From NCBI GenBank assembly GCA_018384465.1, contig JAHAYQ010000108.1, positions 1 to 5,006 on the forward strand: a stretch of DNA of 5,006 nt, in the 5' to 3' direction. This stretch comes from Myroides sp. GTDB taxonomy: Bacteria > Bacteroidota > Bacteroidia > Flavobacteriales > Flavobacteriaceae. The position numbers and the translations under genes were made by a program. The notes beneath the pieces are model-generated. The model was not told the DNA's origin. It worked only from the letters and a program-made list of their open reading frames with translations, and did no database searches. Of the stretch, positions 1-5,006 are shown one piece after another. How positions within the stretch are numbered: position 1 is the stretch's first letter; each line of letters starts with the position of its first letter.

Positions 1-19
1 AAAAAGAGTTTTAATACTC

Positions 20-92
<73 letters not shown>

Positions 93-101
93 CAAAACAT
101 G

Positions 102-137
102 AAAAGAGTTATTTCTGATAGGAATAGCTCTTTTTTT
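102..137 (+). terminator. Intrinsic terminator after tRNA-Phe
   Basis: A 13-bp stem, with AAAGAGTTATTTC (103-115) against GGAATAGCTCTTT (121-133), has a 5-base loop TGATA and two G-T wobbles. It runs straight into a T-tract ending at 137. It starts 10 bases after the tRNA and is the natural end of the tRNA transcript, separating it from the peptidase gene downstream. Confidence 0.88.
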
Positions 138-147
138 ATTGGTGAAA

Positions 148-180
148 TTGTAATAGAATTTGTTGAATGTAGTACCTTAG
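148..180 (+). promoter_or_regulatory. Candidate Bacteroidota-type promoter of the peptidase gene
   Basis: TACCTTAG (173-180) differs at one position from the Bacteroidota -7 consensus TAnnTTTG. A TTG at 148-150 lies 22 bases upstream, within the spacing reported for -33 elements in this phylum. Transcription would begin around 186, giving a leader of about 10 bases before the ATG at 197. The leader AAAATTAAATTTTT is A/T-rich with no Shine-Dalgarno sequence, as is usual in this phylum. The match is imperfect and the assignment is inferred. Confidence 0.4.
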
Positions 181-196
181 CGAAAATTAAATTTTT

Positions 197-2353
197 ATGA
201 AGAAAATTTCCTTATATGCCTTTGTGTTTGCTGGTTTGGTAGCTCAGGCACAAAACAATTTAACAATTGAAGAGGCTACTTTGCCTGCACAACGCGGCTT
301 TGCTACTCAAACTATTTATGGTGCACAATGGCGTACCAATAGTGAAATAAGCTATATAGATTCGAGTTTTCGTGGTTTATCGGCAAAATCAATCAATGAA
401 ACCGAAGTAGAAAAAATAGTGACTACTACTGATTTAGAAACAGCACTTTCTCAGTCGTTAAATGAAAGCGTGTCCCTGCGTATGATTCCATTTGACTATC
501 ATTGGGAAAACGAAGTCGAATTTTCTTTTACCTATCAAGGTGAAAACCATAAACATTTTGTGGTGTATCATATAGAAACCAAGAAAATCACCAAAAATAT
601 TCCTTTTTTTGCAGCTGGCACCGAAGAAATTGTAGCACCTAATAAAAACCTTATTGCGTATTTAAACAATAATAATATAGAATTAGCTTTAAGTAACGGT
701 GAAGTAGTTCAAGTGACTAATGATGGCGATGGTATTGTTAATGGAAGCAGCAACACCCACCGTCAAGAATTTGGTATTGATAGAGGGATGGGGATTAGTC
801 CCGACGGTACAAAGTTGTTGTTCTATAAAAAAGACGAGCGTATGGTTAGCGCATATCCTTTAGTGGATTTTGGAACTCGAATTGCCGAACACAAACCCTT
901 CAAATATCCTATGGCAGGAATGAAATCGGAAGAAGTTTCACTACATATTTATGATATTGAGAAGCAAACCACTACTCAATTACAAATTGCCGGAGATAAA
1001 GAGCAGTTTTTAACCATGCCTACGTGGTCTCCCGATAGTAAATCGGTATATGTTGGGGTTTTAAACCGAGGTCAAGATCACTTAAAGCTACAAAGATATT
1101 TTGCTCACAACGGTAACTTTGACAAACAGTTATTTGAAGAAAAAAGCACTACTTATGTAGAGCCGAGCCAGCCGTTAAAATTTATCAATGATAAAGAGTT
1201 TATCTATTTATCGGAGAAAGACGGATACCGTCACATGTATCGTTACAATACGAACGGTAAAGAGTTGAAAGGTTATGTTCACAACGATGTTGTATTTAAA
1301 GATTTTGTTGATGTTACTGAGAAAGAGGTTTATTACATGGGAACTGCAAACCGCGGAATGGATAAATTACTTTATAAAGTAGATTTAAAATCGGGTAAAA
1401 CACAAGCCATCACACAAACTTCGGCAACCTATACGGTGGAATTAAACAAAGACCGCTCTTGGTATTATGCACAATACACCAATTTTACCACACCAAACGC
1501 TATTTCATTAAACAGTATAAACGGCAAGCAAACGGTAGAGTTATTGAATGCTCCCAATCCGTATGAAGGCAAAACGCAATTGCCAAGAGTGGAAATGGTA
1601 ACCATTAAAGCAGCCGATGGAAAAACCGATTTAAACGGGCGATTAATTTACCCTTCTAATTTTGATGCCAACCAGAAGTACCCTGTGATGATTTATGTAT
1701 ATGGTGGACCACATGCTCAGTTAGTAAGCAATAGATTTGGTGGAGGTGCCGGTGGATTTGATTATTATATGGCACAACAAGGTTTTGTGGTGTTTACTTT
1801 AGATAACCGTGGAAGCGAAAACCGTGGGCGCGATTTTGAGCATGTTATTCACAGAAACTTAGGTCAGAATGAAATGGCAGATCAAATGCAAGGCGTAGCG
1901 TTTTTAAAATCTAAAAAGTTTGTTGATGCAGATCGAATTGGTGTTTATGGATGGTCTTATGGCGGATTCATGACTACCAGCTTATTATTAAACCATCCTG
2001 AAACTTTTAAAGTAGGGGTAGCGGGCGGACCTGTTATTGATTGGAAATGGTACGAAATTATGTACGGCGAAAGATATATGGATACTCCCGAAGAAAACCC
2101 AGAAGGTTATGAATTGACATCTACTTTAAACAAAGTAAAAAACTTACAAGGAAGGTTATTACTTATTCACGGCGCGCAAGATCCGGTAGTTGTACAGCAA
2201 CACAGTATGGAATTTATTGAAAAATGTATTAAAGAAGGAAAGCAAGTAGACTATTTTCTTTATCCTACCCACGAACATAATGTATTGGGCAGAGATCGCA
2301 TTCACTTAAATGCGAAAATAGCCGATTATTTTCTAACTCATTTAAAAAAATAA
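197..2353 (+). CDS. ptpA: Secreted prolyl tripeptidyl aminopeptidase-type S9 serine peptidase (DPP IV superfamily)
   Basis: This 718-residue serine exopeptidase probably removes Xaa-Xaa-Pro tripeptides from peptide N-termini in the periplasm. Residues 1-18 form a signal peptide (MKK, hydrophobic core, A16-Q17-A18, then Q19). There is no lipobox Cys, and the C-terminus (THLKK) shows no added sorting domain. About 40-460 is the DPP IV beta-propeller, with HRQEFGI at 188-194. About 465-718 is the alpha/beta hydrolase: oxyanion Tyr502 in VYGGP, nucleophile Ser587 in GWSYGG, Asp662 in HGAQD, and His694 in HEHNV. S1 proline-pocket residues Tyr588, Trp616, Tyr619 and Tyr623 match DPP IV. From memory, Porphyromonas gingivalis PtpA uses Ser603, Glu636, Asp678 and His710. 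The same spacings (+33, +75, +107) occur here with Glu620, which favours tripeptidyl over dipeptidyl activity. The length fits (PtpA about 730). It appears monocistronic, lying between the tRNA terminator and a convergent terminator. A DPP IV-like specificity is not excluded. Confidence 0.9.
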   Translation: MKKISLYAFVFAGLVAQAQNNLTIEEATLPAQRGFATQTIYGAQWRTNSEISYIDSSFRGLSAKSINETEVEKIVTTTDLETALSQSLNESVSLRMIPFDYHWENEVEFSFTYQGENHKHFVVYHIETKKITKNIPFFAAGTEEIVAPNKNLIAYLNNNNIELALSNGEVVQVTNDGDGIVNGSSNTHRQEFGIDRGMGISPDGTKLLFYKKDERMVSAYPLVDFGTRIAEHKPFKYPMAGMKSEEVSLHIYDIEKQTTTQLQIAGDKEQFLTMPTWSPDSKSVYVGVLNRGQDHLKLQRYFAHNGNFDKQLFEEKSTTYVEPSQPLKFINDKEFIYLSEKDGYRHMYRYNTNGKELKGYVHNDVVFKDFVDVTEKEVYYMGTANRGMDKLLYKVDLKSGKTQAITQTSATYTVELNKDRSWYYAQYTNFTTPNAISLNSINGKQTVELLNAPNPYEGKTQLPRVEMVTIKAADGKTDLNGRLIYPSNFDANQKYPVMIYVYGGPHAQLVSNRFGGGAGGFDYYMAQQGFVVFTLDNRGSENRGRDFEHVIHRNLGQNEMADQMQGVAFLKSKKFVDADRIGVYGWSYGGFMTTSLLLNHPETFKVGVAGGPVIDWKWYEIMYGERYMDTPEENPEGYELTSTLNKVKNLQGRLLLIHGAQDPVVVQQHSMEFIEKCIKEGKQVDYFLYPTHEHNVLGRDRIHLNAKIADYFLTHLKK

Positions 2354-2398
2354 GTAACTCATAAAATGCAACAGCTGATACAATAACCTTGAAAAGAC

Positions 2399-2438
2399 AT
2401 GGTTTTTGAGGGTGTTTTTTAACCTCAAAAATTACCAT
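2399..2438 (+). other. Imperfect stem-loop in the 3' flank of the peptidase gene
   Basis: TTTTTGAGG (2403-2411) pairs perfectly with CCTCAAAAA (2423-2431) across an 11-base loop. Beyond a 3-base bulge (2432-2434), ATGG (2399-2402) pairs with CCAT (2435-2438). It lies 45 bases after the peptidase stop codon. No T-tract follows, so it is not a textbook terminator. It may stabilise the 3' end of the mRNA or act as a weak first terminator. The remaining intergenic DNA (about 2439-2538) is AT-rich and shows nothing else I can identify. Confidence 0.5.
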
Positions 2439-2538
2439 AATTAAGCATTTAGTTTAAAATAAAGGAATTAGATCATCGCATCTAAAGTTATTACAGAAAA
2501 TAAATATTGTTTTTAATAATTTGTTAAGTTTATTTGTT

Positions 2539-2579
2539 AATCAAAACTCCGTTTCAATAACTGAAACGGAGTTTTGATT
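2539..2579. terminator. Probable bidirectional terminator (perfect 18-bp inverted repeat)
   Basis: Bases 2539-2556 are perfectly complementary to 2562-2579, with a 5-base loop ATAAC. The GC-richer core CTCCG/CGGAG sits mid-stem, and both strands read TTTTGATT at the 3' side, so the hairpin can end transcription from either direction. It lies between convergent genes. Its outermost base (2579) is the last base of the TAA stop codon of the minus-strand gene, so that mRNA would enter the hairpin right after translation ends. Confidence 0.85.
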
Positions 2580-3244
2580 TAAAAAACATAAAAAAATCTA
2601 ATTTGGAAATTTACATTGCCTATCTGTTCCTTGCCTGCTAATTCATACCTATTATTAACTCCCCATAAAGATTGGTCGTTATCAATTTCTTTTTGATTGA
2701 TGGTGTTTGTAAAATCTACTGAAGTATTTCCAATTCCCAAACCTATTTTAGGTTCAACACCCACTTTTTTTGAGTCGCTAAAAAAAACTTTTAATCCGTA
2801 GTTTATATGAAAAACATGCTTTTTTCTGCTGTAATCTGTTCGTAAATAAGAATATCGTTTGGAAGTATTATTATAATCAACCCAAAAATCTCCGTCTAAT
2901 AAAGTTTCTTTGTGATTAATTCCTACAAAATCTAACGATAAAAAATGATTAACATGGTCGTTATTGGGGTTAAGAATATAACCAGCCTCAAATCTGTATT
3001 GATTTAATTTGTAATTTTCAGATTCGCCATGGGTTCTACCCCAAGATGCTGAAAAAGATTTACCTCCTTCTATTCCAACAAAAAACCGCGGAGATATTTG
3101 ATATGCTACACCAACAGACAATCGTTTGGGCGATACAATTAAAGGAGCGATATCAAGTGAAATTGATGTTTTTCCCGACATTGCTTCTTGTGCCTGAACA
3201 AAAAAACTTGAAAGCAGTAGAATAATTACATAGTGTTTTTTCAT
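2579..3244 (-). CDS. Secreted protein, probable small outer-membrane beta-barrel
   Basis: I do not recognise this 221-residue protein beyond its general class. It starts with a clear signal peptide (MKKHYVIILLLSSFFVQAQ) with probable cleavage after A18 and Gln as the first mature residue. There is no lipobox Cys. The mature part alternates short amphipathic stretches rich in aromatic residues and glycine with polar turns, for example LSVGVAYQISPRFFVGIEGG (42-61), FHINYGLKVFF (145-155) and VGVEPKIGLGIG (161-172). It ends NFQIRFFYVF, an amphipathic strand with a terminal Phe like the C-terminal signal of outer-membrane barrels. The size would fit about 8 strands. It begins 11 bases after the transporter stop codon with no evident promoter of its own, so it is probably co-transcribed. 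A role in uptake with the transporter is only an inference from position. Confidence 0.75.
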   Translation of the reverse strand: MKKHYVIILLLSSFFVQAQEAMSGKTSISLDIAPLIVSPKRLSVGVAYQISPRFFVGIEGGKSFSASWGRTHGESENYKLNQYRFEAGYILNPNNDHVNHFLSLDFVGINHKETLLDGDFWVDYNNTSKRYSYLRTDYSRKKHVFHINYGLKVFFSDSKKVGVEPKIGLGIGNTSVDFTNTINQKEIDNDQSLWGVNNRYELAGKEQIGNVNFQIRFFYVF

Positions 3245-3255
3245 GTTTATAAATT

Positions 3256-4878
3256 TTATTCAATAACAATATGCTGTTTTTTTAAAATTTTAACCACCAA
3301 CCAAGCGAAGATCAGTAAATATACAAAACACATCAACGAAATAATGTACGATGTATGAATACCTAATATATCAGCTACTTTTCCTTGTATAGGTGGAATA
3401 ATTCCTCCGCCTAAAATCATCATAACTAAAAAAGCCGATCCTTGCGCTGTATATTTCCCTAATCCCATTAAACTTAAGTTATAAATGGCTGGCCACATAA
3501 TACTACATGCCAATCCACCACATAAAAAGGCATAAATAGCTATGGTACCTGTGGTAGATAATCCTACAATTAAAGCTATAATACCAAAAACACTAAATGC
3601 GAATAAGGTTTTTGCAGGTGCGTTTTTTGTAAGAATAATCAAAATAATTTGAATGAAAACACAAACAATAAAAGCATAAAAATGACTCATATCATAAGCC
3701 GCCAGAGTATTAGCAGTAAGTATGATTCCGAAAGCGATAATAGGTAGAATAATGGTTAATAACAATTGTTTGTTTTTAGTAAGATTAAAAGCGCTAACAG
3801 CTCCTGCCCAACGACCAATCATCATGCTGCCCCAATACATAGAAATATAAGGAGCAATTTCTGATGAAGACAAACCACCAAATTCTGATGATTTTAGCAA
3901 CTCGCCCAAATTACTGCCAATTCCTACTTCAACACCAACGTACATAAATATTGCTAACATTCCCAAAACCAATTGTGGATATTTCATGGCTCCCCAACCT
4001 TCTGGCTGTGCAGATGCTTTTTTGTATGCAAAAAGCAACCCACCTACAATTACTATAAAAGCTAAACTAAGCCAAAGTACTCGGTTATTTTCAAGCGTAT
4101 TTTTATCAATTATAACTGCTGATTCTCTATAAGTAGCAAATACAAAACTGAAGCAAACAAGTAATAAAACGGTCATTATTAATAATACGTTCAATGCTTT
4201 GGGAGCTTTTTCGATAGGATCCGTTGATTTTCCTTCAGGAAGTTTTTTCGAAAAGTAGAATAAAGCTGCTGCTCCTATAAATAATAAACCTACAAAAACA
4301 TATAGCAATACTACTTTTTCTAAGCTTAACGACTGAATTTGCTCATTACTTACCGCAGCGGTTGTGCCAAACAAAGCAAAAGCAACTATTAAAGGTCCAA
4401 TGGTAGTTCCTAATGAATTAATTCCTCCACCTAAATTCACTCGACTTGCACCTGTTTTTTCATCGCCTAATAAAATTGCAAACGGATTGGCTGCTGTTTG
4501 TTGCAACGAAAACCCCAAAGCAACAGCAAATAAACCTAACAACATACCATAATAAACATTGGCTTCTACCGCTAAAATCATTGCCACCGCACCAACGGTT
4601 GAAAACAACAAACCGTAAACGATGCTGCGTTTGTATCCCCAGTGTGTCACCAAATCTTTCCCTTTCACATTACTTGCGGCAAACAATCCTAAAGCACCAA
4701 TATAGTACGCTGTATAAAACGCAAAATCGATTAACTGTGATTGAAATTGATCTAAATGAAAATAATCCTTACAAAAAGGAATAAAGATATTATTACCCGC
4801 TGCAATAAATCCCCAAAAAAAGAAAACAACGATTAAGGTATATAAAGCAGGATAATTGGTTTTTACCGAAGTACTCAT
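3256..4878 (-). CDS. Sugar transporter of the FucP/GluP type (MFS, FHS family)
   Basis: This 540-residue inner-membrane permease probably imports a hexose-type sugar. FHS hallmarks are FFFWGF with NN and IPF in helix 1 (19-35), QSQLIDFAFYTAYYIG in helix 2 (46-61), QQTAANPFA (126-134) in helix 4, GGINSLGTTIGP (151-162) in helix 5, FMYVGVEVGIGSNL (311-324) in helix 7, IGR (354-356) after helix 8, MWPAIYNLSL (461-470) in helix 10, and a Gly/Pro-rich GGGIIPPIQGKVAD (490-503). E. coli FucP has 438 residues. The extra length here is mainly two hydrophobic helix pairs, at about 228-290 (after helix 6) and 364-418 (between helices 8 and 9), suggesting about 16 membrane spans. FucP Asp46 and Glu135 align with Asn30 and Gln127. 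The substrate cannot be named. It is first in a probable two-gene operon; the ATG at 4878 is preceded by an A/T-rich leader, and the protein begins just before helix 1. Confidence 0.92.
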   Translation of the reverse strand: MSTSVKTNYPALYTLIVVFFFWGFIAAGNNIFIPFCKDYFHLDQFQSQLIDFAFYTAYYIGALGLFAASNVKGKDLVTHWGYKRSIVYGLLFSTVGAVAMILAVEANVYYGMLLGLFAVALGFSLQQTAANPFAILLGDEKTGASRVNLGGGINSLGTTIGPLIVAFALFGTTAAVSNEQIQSLSLEKVVLLYVFVGLLFIGAAALFYFSKKLPEGKSTDPIEKAPKALNVLLIMTVLLLVCFSFVFATYRESAVIIDKNTLENNRVLWLSLAFIVIVGGLLFAYKKASAQPEGWGAMKYPQLVLGMLAIFMYVGVEVGIGSNLGELLKSSEFGGLSSSEIAPYISMYWGSMMIGRWAGAVSAFNLTKNKQLLLTIILPIIAFGIILTANTLAAYDMSHFYAFIVCVFIQIILIILTKNAPAKTLFAFSVFGIIALIVGLSTTGTIAIYAFLCGGLACSIMWPAIYNLSLMGLGKYTAQGSAFLVMMILGGGIIPPIQGKVADILGIHTSYIISLMCFVYLLIFAWLVVKILKKQHIVIE

Positions 4879-4881
4879 ACA

Positions 4882-4902
4882 ATTTGATTTTAAATATCAA
4901 AT
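4882..4902. repeat. Palindrome in the transporter leader/promoter, candidate operator
   Basis: ATTTGAT (4882-4888) and ATCAAAT (4896-4902) form a perfect 7-bp inverted repeat with a 7-base spacer. The right half-site continues into a second, shorter inverted repeat, CAAAT (4898-4902) with ATTTG (4909-4913). The palindrome ends 4 bases before the transporter start and overlaps the proposed -7 box and start point, a position suited to repression. In AT-rich DNA a repeat this short can arise by chance. Confidence 0.35.
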
Positions 4903-4905
4903 ATA
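4898..4905 (-). promoter_or_regulatory. -7 element of the transporter operon promoter
   Basis: Read on the minus strand this is TATATTTG, an exact match to the Bacteroidota TAnnTTTG box. It lies 19 bases upstream of the transporter ATG. A well-spaced -33 TTG is not evident: the nearest candidates are only 11 and 14 bases further upstream. Confidence 0.5.
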
Positions 4906-4946
4906 AAAATTTGCACCAACAACCACCATATTGGAGATAAAAAAGT

Positions 4947-4954
4947 TATTTTTG
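4947..4954 (+). promoter_or_regulatory. -7 element for the divergent plus-strand gene
   Basis: TATTTTTG matches TAnnTTTG exactly and ends 19 bases before the ATG at 4974. Transcription would begin near 4961, leaving a leader of roughly 13 bases. A TTG at 4931-4933 is only 13 bases upstream, closer than the usual -33 spacing. Confidence 0.5.
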
Positions 4955-4973
4955 TATCAAAGTTTTTATACTT

Positions 4974-5006
4974 ATGAAAAAGATTTTAGGATTATTGGTT
5001 TTTTCT
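4974..5006 (+). CDS. 5' end of a gene for a probable exported protein (cut by window end)
   Basis: Eleven codons read MKKILGLLVFS, a lysine-led start followed by a hydrophobic run, typical of a signal peptide or lipoprotein leader. An exact TAnnTTTG box stands just upstream and the gene diverges from the transporter operon. The window ends before any mature sequence or lipobox can be seen, so the product cannot be named. With so few codons the call rests mainly on the promoter and the shape of the leader. Confidence 0.55.
   Translation, partial: MKKILGLLVFS

Noticed and set aside
6..19. GAGT...ACTC short hairpin just before the tRNA
   Set aside because: Only 4 bp, cut close to the window edge, with no T-tract. 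Not enough to call a terminator of an upstream gene.
154..162. TAGAATTTG as an alternative -7 box for the peptidase gene
   Set aside because: It has three bases instead of two between TA and TTTG, so it does not fit the consensus spacing. The box at 173-180 has correct spacing with one mismatch.
4364..4552. 62-codon plus-strand open frame
   Set aside because: It lies wholly within the transporter gene on the other strand, has a low-complexity Pro/Asn/Lys-rich translation and no promoter or family features. It is a shadow of the real gene.
4446..4784. 112-codon plus-strand open frame
   Set aside because: It is also antisense to the 5' half of the transporter gene, whose conserved motifs explain the sequence. 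The translation resembles no protein family and is rich in His, Thr and Asn.

Overview
The window looks like a chromosomal segment of a low-GC Flavobacteriia-type bacterium (phylum Bacteroidota). The signs are AT-rich DNA, A/T-rich leaders in place of Shine-Dalgarno sequences, promoter boxes of the Bacteroidota TAnnTTTG type, secreted proteins whose signal peptides end in the 'AQAQ'/'VQAQ' style with Gln after the cleavage site, and protein families typical of this group. The genus cannot be fixed from the sequence.

Layout, left to right. A tRNA-Phe(GAA) gene (20-92) is followed at once by a strong intrinsic terminator. A short promoter region leads into a complete plus-strand gene (197-2353) for a secreted S9-family serine peptidase. 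Its catalytic residues and one diagnostic glutamate match prolyl tripeptidyl aminopeptidase (PtpA) better than ordinary DPP IV. A 225-base convergent intergenic region holds an imperfect stem-loop and a perfect 18-bp inverted repeat that probably terminates transcription from both sides. On the minus strand a probable two-gene operon follows: a 540-residue FucP/GluP-type sugar transporter (MFS, FHS family; 4878 to 3256), then, after 11 bases, a 221-residue secreted protein that looks like a small outer-membrane beta-barrel (3244 to 2579). The last 128 bases are a divergent promoter region with two TAnnTTTG boxes, a 21-base palindrome near the transporter promoter, and the first 11 codons of a new plus-strand gene with a signal-peptide-like start.

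Functional reading. The peptidase should release Xaa-Xaa-Pro tripeptides from peptides in the periplasm. The transporter probably brings a hexose-type sugar across the inner membrane, and the downstream barrel-like protein may act in the outer membrane, but its link to the transporter rests only on gene order. No mobile element, CRISPR array, phage gene or obviously new system is visible. The points most worth a second look are the missing FucP proton-coupling acids and the two extra helix pairs in the transporter, the PtpA-type specificity marker in the peptidase, and the palindrome over the transporter promoter.
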